Shown: in pieces, positions 51,231 through 63,979 of the stretch
Layout: every line of letters starts with the position of its first letter
Position numbering within the stretch: position 1 is the stretch's first letter
From: Pampus argenteus
Lineage: Eukaryota; Chordata; Actinopteri; Scombriformes; Stromateidae
Length of the DNA stretch: 64,000 nt
Direction: 5' to 3'
Assembly: GCA_036937835.1 (NCBI GenBank)
Contig: CM072879.1
Location: 5,866,001-5,930,000 of the forward strand
The notes under the pieces: model-generated
The model's input: only the letters and a program-made list of their open reading frames with translations
Databases searched by the model: none
Told to the model about the DNA's origin: nothing
Position numbers and translations under genes: made by a program

Positions 51231-52083
51231 TCCTCAAAAATAAGGCTCTTGAAATGATGAAAGATAACGAGCAGCTCTTACTGCCGCTGATGTATAGCTG
51301 CTAGAACAGATACTTGCACTGCTGCTTATAGCTGTGCAAACTATAAATTTAGACTAATTACCAGATCAAGCTCTGTGACCCTGCTTCTCCTCTGCATAAA
51401 TAAGTAAGTCCAATAAATATAAAGAAGTCCATATGCAAAGTTATTAAATAAATAAATAAATAAGGACAGCGGATGTTGTATTGCTGTACAGACTGTAAAG
51501 CGTCTGAGGCAAATTTGTGTATTTGTAATATCGCAGCTATACAAACAAAAATGTATCTTGATTTGAATAATGTGGCACCATGTTCTTCCATGAACTGCTG
51601 GGCAGCTGCTCTATTTGGTTACGAGTTGAGTGGAGCTATATTGATGGGTCTGGTCCAGTATCAGCAACCCTTTCACATTGCATGATTCAAAGTTTATATG
51701 AAAAGATAGCATTTCAAAGCGCTTTTAATATCACAGCTTCGATGTGTTGCACTTATGGCACCGTCCTTCACTGTGGAGCTGTTAGTAGGTTGGGAAGGGG
51801 GGGGGTCAGAGATTGGGATCATCAGCAGGCAGGAAGTCTTTGTTCCAGAAAGGAGCGCAGGCTGGAAACTCAGCTGTGACAGCCAGAAAATGTCAGCATT
51901 CAGAAGAATAATCATTGAGTCATTGGTATTGATCATCAAATATATCAACTCCCTGCAGAAATACAGCGTCACATCGTCATTTACTCTGTAAATGTCAGTG
52001 GAGGGTTATAGATAGCTTTTCAAAGTCTAATACTTTATATAACAAAAACAAGCAGTCAGTGGTGAAACGTAACTAAACTGTGC

Positions 52084-52110
52084 GGTTAAAGAGACATATT
52101 ATGCTTTTTG

Positions 52111-52158
<48 letters not shown>

Positions 52159-52450
52159 ACGGATGTATTTGAGAAGTTTGAGTAAAGAACAAGAAGGAGA
52201 AGTGAAATCCTATGACTATAGTTTGTTTCATGGTTTGCTTATGTAGCCTCCTGAGCTGGCCAATCAGCATCAGTCATCGTAATTAAAGAGACAGGAGCTA
52301 AAACGAGGGCCTGCATAAAGGTTCAGTATAAAATAAATAAGGAGTTTTTTTACTATTAACTTGGATATGTGCATGTCTTCTTTAGGGTTATAGGGAAATA
52401 TTGCATACATGGTTAAAGAAAAGCACCAGACTTTACATGCTCAAGGCGCT
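52084..52450. mobile_element. Nonautonomous fish repeat relic around an AT microsatellite
   Basis: It begins GTTAAAGAGACATATTATGC, passes through a long AT run, then CTGAGCTGGCCAATCAGCA and TAAAGAGACAGGAGCTAAAA. These pieces occur together in a common fish repeat. The far terminus is not recognisable. Confidence 0.5.
52112..52155. repeat. (AT)n microsatellite
   Basis: About 21 AT units inside the repeat relic at 52084-52450. Confidence 0.95.
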
Positions 52451-53514
52451 ATTAGGGCATCACACCATTTATTGCTAGGTTGTTGGGGTTTTTTTTAAGT
52501 GTGAAGAAACAACCAAGGCTGTCGTTCTCTGAAGAGGGTAGCATGCATTTCATGTTCTTCTTGACAGATTTTTATTTTATTTTTTTTCCAAATGCAGATG
52601 TGGATCTGCAGAAAGATCAAAGACAGAACTGAACTCCTCAGTGAGATCTAACTAACACGCTGATCGACAAATCATTCAAAGAAAAAAAAAAATCTGTGCT
52701 GTTGATGTACTGTGGTGACAGATTTGCCATCCAGCCTGATGTCTGACAAAAGATTGTCATACATTAAGCAGAGCATCCTTATGTCCTGCAGTTGAATAGG
52801 ATGATTTGCACTTGTGTGTTTGAAACGTTCTTCCTACCGTGCATGTGTGTCAAATCTGCCAATGAGGATTCTTCCACCCTACAAACTATTCTGTTGCCAT
52901 GTGTAGTCATTCTCTACTAAACATGCTGCCTCGCCTTCTGATCTCCTTCTGTGGTTCACATTTCCTAAGAGATAAATGGCAGAAGAGTGTAACAGCAATG
53001 TTACACTCTGGTGTGACCTTCAAATAGCAAAAAAAAAACAAAACAACAACAACAAAGAAATCATCAGCATCATGGTAGAGATATTAATATCGATATAAAT
53101 GCAAGCAGTCTGGTATATTTCATTTGAGTAATGGGACAGACACTGCCTTTTGGATGGAGAACTCTCTATACAAAACACATTAACGCTGAGGTCTGTTTTA
53201 CATTCTCTTCCTGGCTGCATTTTCCTATCAGTGAAAGTGCAGGAATAATATTTGTCTGCATGCAAAAAACCCTTATCAGAAATGTGGGTAAAAAAAACAA
53301 AAAAACTGCCCAGCATCTTGGAAACACATACACATACTCCATGTGGACAAATGTGCAAATGGTTAACCACGTCATTTTATTGGAGGCATCCAACGTCTCC
53401 TGCTTTGTTAGTGATTGATATGCATTGTTATCATTCAAAGTGCAGGGGGGAGGGGGGGGTATTTGACTGCATGCAAAACGGTTGGAGGTTTTCTATTTGA
53501 GCATAAGCCTGTGA

Positions 53515-54050
53515 ATATTCTCATTCATCCAGGTCATGGTTATCTCAAGGAAATTAAATCGAACGCTGCTGGACTTGGTTATTTGTCTTTGAAGACGTTT
53601 CACCTCTCATCCAAGAGGCTTCATCAGTTCGTGCTAGCTTGACTAGGCTGGGACTAGTCCAACTAGCTGGTGTGGAAACAAACCCAGGTATTTAACCTCT
53701 GTGGAGGCAGTCACATGGCCAGTGATGTCATTGGCTCACTAACACTCCTCTCTAACCCTTTTGTGAATAGCTGTTGTTCTTAGAGGCGAAGTTGCTGAAT
53801 CTCCTGGGAAGAGATGAAAGGGCAGCGATGTAAATTGGAGATAGATGGTGTCTCAGACCTCCTCCTCTGTTTAGGGTCTGGTTTTTCTAATTTCATATAG
53901 ATGGCTTCTTTTACCCCTCTTCCAAACCATCTACCCTCTCTGTCCAGGATGTGAACATTGTTGTCCTCAACGGAGTGAGCTTTCTCCATGAGGTGTAAGC
54001 AGACAGCAGAGTCTTTGAGGGGGGCAAACATCAAAAACAATTTTCACAAG
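53515..54050 (-). mobile_element. Penelope-like element relic with GIY-YIG end
   Basis: The minus-strand frame 53780-54040 reads HLMEKAHSVEDNNVHILDRE, then R-W-F-x-R-G-V-K-E-A-I-Y. This is the C-terminal part of the GIY-YIG endonuclease of Neptune/Penelope-like retroelements. The flanking 53520-53640 (GACGTTTCACCTCTCATCCA and neighbours) is the usual 3' region of such elements in fish. The reverse transcriptase is absent, so this is a 5'-truncated relic. Confidence 0.75.
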
Positions 54051-54727
54051 AGGCTGAAGCTGCGGCCACCTCTGCCTGATTTTTGGTTTTACTCCATCAG
54101 GGACTATTTCTAATCATCAGATGGGCTATTACTGTGTATCTGTGTACTAGTTATGTGTTATGCTTGATTACTTTGTTCTTTTGCTTGTGCCTTTCTCCTG
54201 AATGTATAGCACAGGGCTTTATTTCATGGACAGTCAAATAATCGATGGCAGTTCCTTTTAAAGGATCTAAAGATGCTGTTTTTCCCTGCAGCTTGGGTGA
54301 AAGGGAGCACTAGTGAGGTTCATTATGCTTCTGCAAAAATCTAGGTTTTTCTTGAGCCAAAGTGTAATCAGAGGTTATTGACTGCTGTGATTGGACGTTG
54401 TTTGCTATATTCACTCAGCGTAGACACATTGTTACCTTGGTCATTTTTTAAAAAATTGAACTATAAGAGATAAGATGTTATATATATGTTGTCTTACTGT
54501 CATCGTATCCCATGAAAAGATTTCGCAATATGTTTTCCTGACTTCCCCAGCCTTTCTGTGGCTGTGTTAGCCCCAGATCCATTTAAAGGTTTGTATCCTT
54601 GAAAGCGGCCTTACAAACACACAGTTTCATTGTGAAGAAAGGTTAATTAATTACTGAATCCTTCGCTGTACACTATCCAATTAAACGTAAGGCAAAGAGG
54701 CTGTACAAAAAAAAAAAAAAAAAAAAA

Positions 54728-54850
54728 GTAGTTTTAGCCAACATTACTCAGACAGGAATAAATTACAGACAGGTTTGTTGAGAACTATTTTCAGATGTGG
54801 ATTAGTACACATCTGGTACACTAGTGAGGATTTCACAGCAGGATGGTGTA
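54728..54850 (+). repeat. Dispersed repeat, copy 2
   Basis: Diverged copy of 23134-23260, with CACATCTGGTACACTAGTGA where copy 1 has its CA expansion. Preceded by a 21-base A run. Confidence 0.55.
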
Positions 54851-57800
54851 TTTAGATTGGACTCAAAATAAACTACAATGTCCATGTTTATTGTGTTGAA
54901 GGAACATGTGACCCAGTGTAAGTGTGTGTTTTTCAGAGGATGTGACTACACAAAATTTACAAAGATCAGTCCATTGCTGATTTAGGTCTTTTAATGGGAT
55001 AAGAATCTTTTTTTTTATCACCAGCCTTATCATTTAATGTTGATCTAAAAAAAACTGCAAATGTTTTTTTTAATTTTTTTTTATCATAAGATGAATGTTG
55101 ATGACCAATGACAAATATGATGGCAAAACGCATTCTCTATATATATTCACATGTATAAACTGACATCCAAAACCATTTCTCCATTTATTTTAATGGTGTG
55201 GGAAGACCCTTGGCCACACCTTTCAATCTCTCCATGTCCCTTGAAACCTAACCATACATCTTTCTTTTTTTTTATTATTATTATTAAAATAAAGTACTGC
55301 CTGAAAGTCAATATCTATGAAAAATACTCCTCACCAAAGCCAGAGAGCATGAAGACTCATAGATGTGATGCCATCAAAAGTCAAATCCGGAGCTTTTTCA
55401 TTTCATATTCTCTGAGTGATATTATTAGTTATGGAGGAGAAATTTCACAGAAAATCCCTCTGGATTTCTTTGCTGTTGCCTTTAACATCGCTTCTCTTAT
55501 TCATCCCGTCTGATGCAGTTCCTGATATTGAATGTTGATGATAGTAGAGATTCAAGTTGTCTTATTCCTAGCTTTAATATTTTTTTATATTATAAAACTG
55601 AGATGTTTGGCTACTTTAGTACATTAGAGCCCCTTTACGAAAGGGAACATTTCTTTCCTTTATCTAGTTGTTTCTTGGGCTTTATTCAGGAAGACATGAC
55701 AGGACATTTAAGGAAAGAGCTGCAATGCTTTCACAATGTTTATTCCCTGAAAATGTCAGTTCAGTCCTCTGTGTTGTGCTGTTATTACAGATATGTCACT
55801 GCCCCTTGACTCACTCGTGGGCATACCTCCTCTGTTGAAACGTGACCTTTAACCTGTGACGGTCAAGGGTTTTATGGAAGATGCTGTTCATAAAACACTG
55901 CTACAAAAAGGAAAAAAAAAAAGCAAAAATCAATGATCTTTAGTTTAGTCTACAGAAACCGAAGTGTTGAGGTTGCCTCCGAAGGGTTAACTTCTATTCA
56001 GTTAAACAGAGAAGTTGTTTTTTTTTTGTTTTTTTTTTCACGGGTGCTCAAAACAGCAGAATTGATTTCTTAAATTGCTCACAAGTAGCAGAGGTAAGCC
56101 GGGGAGAAAACAATTTCCACAGAACAAAAAACTGAAAGCACTTCGCTGTAACTACACCTTGCAAATCTGATCACTTCTGGAAAGTGAAGATTAGTGTGAA
56201 AATCACTGCTCACTTTTTCACCCCCTGCTGCTCGCTCCGCACCCCCCTCCCCCCACCCACCCCAGCCCCTCCCTCTTTTCCTCTCCCTCTCTCTCCTCAT
56301 CTAAAGTGTGAACAGATGCTTTGCTGTCTCGGCTTGGCGAACTTTGATCAGCGCAGGGTTGCCAGCCTTCAGTCCGACAAGGTCAGGGGAACAAGATGAT
56401 GTGAAAAGCGGGGAGTCGCCACCTGTTTGAGAATATATTGTGCTTGCTCTCTCATCTATCAGGATTTTTAATGGCAGGGGGCATCAAACTGAGTGGAGTC
56501 AACAGCCTCCTTTATAGAAGTAGGGCCTGTTCACTGAAGTGTCTATTAGAAGTGCCCCCAGGTATCCTTGTCAAACTTGCTGCCCTATACAATCACCAAC
56601 CTTGGATTGTATGCAAATCCACTGTGAGATACAGAGCTCCAAAAAGCAGACAGGTTCACTTATAAGCCTTCCTGTGCATTGGCCTGTGTCAGTGCTGATA
56701 AATAGGCTGCACAGTTTGTATATCTACTCCGATAGCGAGAATGAAATCAACAGGCAAGCCGTGTCACTGTGCAGTCTTTCCTCAGCGCGGTCTTAAACCC
56801 AATCCTCTCTGCTTCCCTCCAGGGTGGAATTTGAATGACCTGATCAATTTCTAATCAGGAAAAAACCTGCAGCCTTTCTGTCTTTATAATGCAGTTTCCC
56901 ACAAATCTTCTATACGGATGCCTCACTCATAGATTCTTAAGAGCAAAGGGCAGGTATAGAGTGTCTAGGGTTCATTTTTCAGATACATGTCTCACCCTGT
57001 GCGGTGATGATAGGCGCTTTATCGCCAGCGTGGATCTGCTGTTGGCTAAATATAAAAGTATTTGTGGAATCCTAAACGTAGCTGCACATCAAAATGAAAA
57101 CCTGGGAGCTGTTTAAAGGTAGAGGTGTTGAAAATGAAACCCCCAGGAGGTCTGCCTGCTTTGTCAGTCGTGAAAAAAAACAAAAACATTACCGTTTTAT
57201 TCTGGTTATTTTGTCACCAGCATGTGACTAACTGTATAGGGTCTATTAAAGTAGGCTGGACGTGATTCGTACAAAGGTATAGCCTGGCGGTGGATATAAA
57301 GTGACAGATTGGGAAGGATCATCAAAACACATCTGTTTGCCTGATGTACACTAAATTAGACTTGTAGCGCCGGATCAATGACTCGTTTAGGTGCTTTCCC
57401 AGTTTCGTCAATGATTTGTGCATTTGAACTTTTGCTTTATCTCAGTTTACAGAAGCCGATTCCAACTATTGACGTACTCTTTAACAGTTGGATAGGATGG
57501 TGTCTGTTTGTTCCAGGAGAACTGTAATTCCCTACTATCAATCAAGTCATTTTATGTTGTTTTACAGTGTTTTTAAGAGCTGAGAGAAATGTGAGGCAAC
57601 TTGTGTAATTTGGCAGCATCACTGAGCGATAAACAACACAAATACATGTTCTTACATATTCTGAAAATGATGGCGTGATGTTACAGAACCTTGTACAATT
57701 TGCTTCTGCTACTATTAGTACCGTGGAATATGATCATTTGGCGATTGTATACTTCTTTGAGTACTTAGGTTCATGGGCTGTTGTCCTCCAAACTTTCAAA

Positions 57801-58208
57801 GTGAACGTCACAAAAATGTCTTTTTGTTTGTCGTTTAGGTGGATCATTAAAGAATGGACGAACCATCTGCCACTGACCTCACAGAGTCAACATCTGAGCT
57901 GGCAGTAAACTGACTGAATCTGAACCAGGCTGCAGAAGCAGGCAGAAGCGCCTCTTTCAGTCTAGACGAAGGCAGCTAATATCACAACGAAACCACGTCA
58001 ACGGATTTTATTAAGGACATTCATACGCCTAACCGAAAAAATAAGAACAACAGGGTACATCCATTCAACTACTGTGATGTATTTGATCTACTTGCACCAT
58101 GTGGTTAACAGAGTTGCTTTTTTTCTCAGCTCTCTAGATTCATCATGATGCTATTTTTGTCTGTCGCACTCCCAAAGTTTCCAGCCAACTGATCCTGACT
58201 GCGACGTC

Positions 58209-58499
58209 ATGTCTCTACCCAAGCGGAGAAAATTCAGGACTTTTGCTCTGTTGTTTTGTGTCATTACATTTACAACGTTCCTGTTCAGCTACACTTTCTG
58301 GGACCCATCGCTCTACTTCTTCAAGCACGCTTTCCGTTTGTCGGACAACTTTTTCTCCAAAGGGCTATGTGCCTGTCGACAGTGCATGACGGAGCTGGAA
58401 AACGACCCCTGGTTTGCTGAACGCTTCAATCAGACCATCCACCCTCTGATGACCAGGGAGAACAGCGTCCTCTCTGATGAAACCTTTAAATGGTGGCAG
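58209..58499 (+). CDS. st3gal1: Exon 1 (coding) of right ST3Gal1 gene
   Basis: Ninety-seven codons from the ATG at 58209 to CAG at 58499, with a GTAATA donor in phase 0. It encodes the cytosolic tail, the signal anchor, the stem with L-C-A-C-R-Q-C and the conserved DPWFAERFNQT segment. A TTTCCAG acceptor ends at 58184, so about 24 bases of this exon are 5' untranslated. Confidence 0.92.
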
Positions 58500-60922
58500 G
58501 TAATATTGAGGGGATGGGTTTAAGTAGGGTGGGGGAGTGGGGGTTGCAATGGTATCCCATTGAGGATTGCAAAAAAACTAAACAATCAAACATGCACATT
58601 CAGCTTCTGTGAGCAGATGAGGTGCTGAAATGAAAGATCATGAATAAATAACAGAGATCACACGCTGCTGTGATGCTCCCGAGAAGTGTTTGTTTTCGAC
58701 ACATTGATTGTTTCAAATCCAAGGGATCTTTAGCTGGATCAAGTTGTGAAGCAAACTCCCACGTACAATTTGTTCACATCTAACAAGTGAGATGCTGGAT
58801 ATGGAAATGTTTTCTCCCACCATCTCTACCGAAATCTATTGCTGAAAAGAGTGATATATTCCATCATAACTTGAATATATTGTTTGTATAACTATACTAA
58901 GATACTAAAGTTTAACTCACTGAGAATCAATTGTTCCTCCAGAAATAATGCAGATGGCCCTCACCCAGCTGCACATGCCTATTAACACTATTGGAAAAAA
59001 CATTGATGTGTAATGAACAATACAATGAAGTGTTCTTTTACTCGGTGCCTCATCTTATTTCACAACAGTGACTGATTTCCTACATTTCCCATAATGCTTG
59101 CCTTTCTTGAACGCCCGTAGAGAAAAGGCGTCACCTGCATGATCACCGAGTTACTACAGTAAACTTTCATTTGGTGTTGATTTTTTGCCTGGCCCCCTGT
59201 GGACAAAAGCAGTAATGTTTCCTAGAATGAAGACTGCATTCCCTGTGAGCACCACTGCCTTGCGTTGTAAAGATCTTAAGGCTGGTTTGAGCGCGTGCAT
59301 TTGTTATGGAAGTGGGTGAAAGAAACACAACTGAAACGCATATCGATGAGATTGTGTATCTATTTGTGAATATATAAGATTAATAATTGTAATATGAACA
59401 CGGTGAAACAAAGTAGGCTAAACTTTTCTCTTACAGTACATGTAAGGCTGCATTCACCACCAAATCTGGCTTCCCGCAGGGTTGTGCGGAGGTGTGGGCG
59501 TGTTTATTTCTGCTTCAACGATCAGTAAACAACACTTTATTTCTTCGATTTGTTGCATTGTTCTCGCTACGTTGCTCCCTCTCTCTTCATTCACTCTCCT
59601 CTCACTCTCGCCTGCGCTCTAAGCTCGTCTCATTTACTTATGTAGGTCACATAGAGGCATCGGAGGCATCATGAGACTGTTTCATAACAAGTTAAAAACT
59701 CCTTGTAGTTGCTTTAAACGGCTGCTCTAGAAAGAAAACTCTTAGACCCTGAGTGTCTGACACAAAAAGCCAATATGCACTGTTGACATTGGGCCCAGTT
59801 CACGTCAGCTACATCGTTAATTACGTACCAGATTTCATTTCATTCAAGCCAATATATATAAATATACTGTACCTTTGGCACATCCCATTATTGGTAGAGC
59901 AGCTATCTAAATTAGAAAAGCCAATTCACAAAACTGATGTCACACAATTATCCTACATTTGTCTGGAAGGCATCCAGTGCCTTAGGTATTCCCACATTCA
60001 CCTCACACCGTGTCCAATTAGAGGCAAGAATAGAAAAATTACTGCAAGGTTGCCTCCTGTCACTGCTCATTTCAGGAAATGCTTCTCACAGAGAGCCTGA
60101 TTGGTAGTTGGCCAGATGGTTCAGCAAGGTAAGGTCATGACCTCCAGGTGTACCCAGGCTCTTTAAATGAGATGTAAAAGCTTACATGCTACGTGGCTAG
60201 ATGTCATTTCTGTAAAGGAGGGCTCCTCGTTAGGCAAGAAATCTGTCTAATATATGTTGGACAATGTGTGAAGGCTGATACTGCTTATGATTTAAAGCTC
60301 TATATCTTATATCCCCCCGAAATTGTATTGGCATTCTGGAAAAGCCTCCAAAATAATATTTAATATTTAATCCACGAGGCTCTAAAGTTCACCATTAAAT
60401 CTGATGTGACATTGTTTCAGAACATCCTGTATCCGTCTTGTGTTCCCAGCTGCCACAGCACACGATATGTAACAGTTATAGAGTGCATACACACACACAC
60501 ACACACACACATTCCTGCATTTATATGTTGTCTCTCTGAGTTCAAAGCCACCAGAAGAGAGACAGACAGGACAAAAGAGCCCCTGCAGACGGAGCTGAGG
60601 TGCCCCTGAGGTTATTTCAGAAATGGGCTCGGTGTCTCGAAGCTCCACCGCCCTTGTTCAATCACTTCTACTTAAAGTGGCCCTGGAGCAGTGGCTTTCT
60701 CTGAGGCTTGTATCTGCTGTGTCACCAGTGGTTGCAGTCAGAGAGGCAGCCAGCCAACTACAGTGAAGTCGTGGAGGAGCTGTTCCAAGTCATCCCCGAT
60801 GAGTTGCTGTTCATGGACGCCAGCCCCGAACGCTGCAGGATCTGCTCCGTCGTGGGGAACTCTGGGAACCTGAAAGGTTCTCAGTACGGCGGCATCATCG
60901 ACTCCAGTGACTTCATCATAAG
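58209..60922 (+). CDS. st3gal1: ST3Gal1-type alpha-2,3-sialyltransferase, 5' part (two coding exons, runs off window)
   Basis: Exon 1 (58209-58499, 97 codons) and exon 2 (60729-60922, 64 codons plus two bases) give the N-terminal half of a Golgi type II sialyltransferase. They encode a basic tail (PKRRKFR), a signal anchor (about residues 11-30), a stem with C54-x-C56-x-x-C59, the sequon F-N-Q-T (N74), the junction KWWQ/WLQSER, the C-x-x-C pair C133/C136 and the first half of sialylmotif L (CSVVGNSGNLKG to DFII). The stem cysteines, ERFNQT and motif L fit ST3GAL1 better than ST3GAL2. I found no exon starting MN(K/S) before the right edge, so the remaining exons should lie beyond 64000. The expected role is capping core 1 O-glycans with alpha2,3-sialic acid. 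The symbol could equally be one of the fish st3gal1-like duplicates. Confidence 0.88.
58500..60728 (+). other. st3gal1: Intron 1 of right ST3Gal1 gene
   Basis: An intron of 2229 bases between the two coding exons. It contains a CA microsatellite (60489-60510) and no open frame resembling a known protein. The short frames here (for example 59492-59674 and 59753-60100) have no recognisable domain. Confidence 0.85.
60729..60922 (+). CDS. st3gal1: Exon 2 of right ST3Gal1 gene (start of sialylmotif L)
   Basis: The acceptor GTCACCAG ends at 60728. The exon starts WLQSERQ and includes ERCRICSVVGNSGNLKG and IIDSSDFII, and ends AG at a GTCAGT donor (phase 2). The family usually has D-S-H-D here, as the left gene does; this copy reads D-S-S-D. 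Confidence 0.92.
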
Positions 60923-62875
60923 GTCAGTTACAACTAGGGATTTAGATTTGGGCTTTATTTTGGCTTCGGCCCAAATCTCTATGTCGCTTATAATGAGATT
61001 TTACTCACCAAAGTAAATCTTGGAAACACAATGGTGTTGCTACTTTAAACTGACTGACAGGGCAAGAAACAGGATTGGTCAGACAATCAAATGATTGTAA
61101 ACCAGCCAACAGTTTAGCTAGATGATTTAACCACAGGTGTAGAGATTTGGGTATGGACATTAGGGATATGTCACTTCGGATATAAAAGTACTGCTGAATT
61201 GTCCCTACCAATATTTTTTTAACAACCTCTTTTTAACTCCACATCGGGTGTACCGGTAAGATTTAGTAGGAGTATCTGACCAAATTATCTGGCAACCATC
61301 AGGTTTGTCGCATTTTCAGCCAGCTGCTGCACACGAGTCTCCCAGATGAATGAAGAACGGTGAATTTATTGTTATTGGCATTTATAGTTCACGTGGTTCA
61401 CAGCTTGTCTGATTGGTGCTCAGGTGAGCTCTGACGTCATAGGACAGTTGGGAGATGACATGAAATGAGGGCTGATATGCAACAATGGTGACCAGCTGAA
61501 ATCAAGCACTGCTACCACAGGAGAATATGTGATATGCGTCTTAACCACCTGGAGTAGCGGTATCTCCAACGAGACATTGAGGACTTTTATTTTTTTCCCG
61601 TAGCACTGATCAGCTCTAAAACAAACTCTCATTAAACCACCTGCATCATATTCATCTTGTTATTTGTGTACAGCAATGTGTTTTCTTATTTTAAAATCAG
61701 TTCACTCTGTGCTCGCTGTGTCGAATCCCCCCGTTCAGAGGTGCAGTACAGAGATTTCAGCTCACACACAGTATCATAACAATACAGCAGAAAAGAATAG
61801 AATTTGAGTATTCAAATGTTTAACCCATGCCTTAGGGCGGTAGGAAACCAGAGGGGAGTCTGTCGCTTCCTGTAATCTGTCACACCGATTGTAACTCTGC
61901 AGAGAATGAATTGGAAAAGATGGAAAACAAGACAAGAAGATTTTCTCAGATGCATTGTGTGTGTGTTTTCTGCTGAAAATCTGTTGGCTTTATGATAAAA
62001 TTAAGCTAATTCAGACACTAAAAGGTAAACAAACAGATTTGAGGTTACAGATTGGAGTCTTGTTTGTTGCAGATTTTGTTAAGACTGTATAAATACTGAT
62101 CCGAAGCTGTGTAAATGATGATCTTGACTGTATCAACAGAATATGCTAATTCCTAAAGAGCAGAGTGGTATTGACTTGAATTGATAATTTTGAATAACGC
62201 TACAAACTACCATGACATCCACTATAAGTGTACTATATAAACTAAAAAAAAAAAAAAAACACGATTTCTTTAAGGAGTCAATTGGATGATGTAAATGGGT
62301 GTAGAAGATATATACTGTGATCAACAGCAGAACATTCATCTTCAGACTAAATGTTCCAAACCGGTGATCGGATATCATCTCAGCTCAGAAACATTGTGAG
62401 GACACAGTCAAATTACTATGTACAGAGCACAGACTGAAAACCAATGCTTTTCAAATACCCACACTGCAGTTCACCCAGATCCTCTAAAGCCTCCTTTATA
62501 GACTATTATGAATATTGAACAGCATTGGGCCTATTGGTTAAAGCCTCGTGTTTGCTCAGCAGATTGCAGTTGTAAAATAGATTTGAGTCTGAAAAAAAAG
62601 GATTTGCATCTGCCTTTGACAGACAAAAGGTTTATGGCTTTACTATAGCGACGTTTTTCATATAAATTATGTTTTATGCTAAGATACCCCTTACCCACCT
62701 TTTCAGTTTGTATTTTGTAAAAAAAACAATTAAAAAAAAACATTTTAGACATAAAGTTGATGCTTTTATCTAATAAATGTGATAAATACAGCTAACTTTA
62801 TGGAGCTGCAGAGATAGCAGGTAGTGGAATTGCACTTCATCTCCGCTGTAGCAGGAGTCGTAGTGATAAGAGATA
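60923..62875 (+). other. st3gal1: Intron 2 of right ST3Gal1 gene, left part
   Basis: Noncoding AT-rich sequence between the exon 2 donor and the LINE at 62891. I searched it for the expected third exon (starting with a phase-completing base and MN, with DVG and YPES motifs) and did not see it. Confidence 0.7.
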
Positions 62876-62890
62876 AGGAGGAACAACAAA
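62876..62890. repeat. Target-site duplication, left copy
   Basis: AGGAGGAACAACAAA, identical to 63980-63994, flanking the L2-like LINE. Confidence 0.85.
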
Positions 62891-63979
62891 TCAAATCAAA
62901 TCAAATTTTATTTATATAGCCCAAAATCACAAAATACATTTGTCTCAGAGGGCTTTACAATCTGTACAGGGAGTGACACCCTCTGTCCTTAGACCCTCGA
63001 TTCGAGTGAGGAAAAACAGGAAAAAAGGTGGAAGAAACCTCAGGAAGAGCCACAAAGGAGGGATCCCTCTCCCAGGACGGACAGACGTGCAATGATGTCA
63101 CATGTACAGAACAAATCAACACACACATATTGTACACTCCACATATTGTACAATGAATAATAATGAATTACAGTTGATGATAAGAATAGGTTACAATGAA
63201 TGATGAATTATTACAGTAGCAGCAAATCATTACATAACTATAAACTGTAATGGGGATATGGCAACAATGATGACGGCGACAACACATGCAGTAGACGCCA
63301 CGCAGGACCACAGCAGCAGACAAAGTCCACAAGAACCTGCTGGGCGAGAGAGCACAGAAACTCCGGGGAAGAAGTTTAATTAGTAACATGATAGATAGAT
63401 GGATTAGATAGATGGATAGATAAGGAGAGAGAGAGAATGAGAGAGAGCGAGAGAGTATGTGAGTCCCCCAGCAGTCTAGTTCTATGGCAGCATAACTAAG
63501 GGATGACCTGAGCCAGCCCTAACTATAAGCTTTATCAAAAAGGAAAGTCTTAAGTCTACTCTTAAAGGTGTTGATCGTGTCTGCCTCCCGAACACAGAGT
63601 GGTAGTTTATTCCACAGAAGAGGAGCTTGATAGCTGAAAGCTCTGGCTCCCAATCTACTTTTAGACACTATAGGAACCACAAGGAACCCACCATCCTGGG
63701 AGCGCAATGTTCTAGTGGGGTGGTAAGGTACTATGAGCTCTTTTAAATATGATGGTGCCTGACCATGAAGAGCTTTGTAAGTTAGGAGAAGAATTTTAAA
63801 TTCTATTCTAGATTTAACGGGTAGCCAGTGCAAGGAAGCCAAAATGGGAGAGATGTGATCTCTGATTTTGGTTCCTGTCAGAACGCGTGCAGCAGCATTC
63901 TGAATCAGCTGCAAACTCTTAAGAGACTTATTAGAGCAGCCTGATAGCAAAGAGTTACAATAGTCCAGCCTAGAACAAC
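62891..63979 (-). mobile_element. 5'-truncated L2-like LINE with perfect target-site duplication
   Basis: A minus-strand copy with the C-terminal end of an L2/CR1-group reverse transcriptase polyprotein: SRLDYCNSLLSGCS, then AAARVLTGTK, LHWLPVKSRIEFK, YKALHGQAPSYLKEL, RTLRSQDGG, APLLWNKLP and FKSRLKTFLFDKAYS. The stop codon is at about 63519. A 3' untranslated part follows, ending in the (TTTGA)n-type tail near 62891. The 15-base sequence AGGAGGAACAACAAA flanks it on both sides (62876-62890 and 63980-63994). This fixes both ends: a 1089-base copy truncated at its 5' end. Intact duplications and no stops in 150 codons suggest a young insertion in intron 2 of the ST3Gal1 gene. Confidence 0.88.
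63519..63979 (-). pseudogene. C-terminal fragment of LINE reverse transcriptase polyprotein
   Basis: The open frame continues from the last codons of the element to its truncation point at 63979, about 150 residues without a stop. It lacks the endonuclease and the catalytic part of the reverse transcriptase, so it is a dead 3' fragment despite the clean frame. Confidence 0.85.

Larger units (their letters stand above)
46985..58184. other. Gene-free stretch up to coding exon 1 of right ST3Gal1 gene
   Basis: Besides the repeat relics listed separately (52084-52450, 53515-54050, 54728-54850), only AT-rich noncoding DNA and microsatellites. Frames of 100-130 codons (49721-50116, 53020-53370, 55151-55513) cross AT or T runs and show no known motif. 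Confidence 0.5.
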
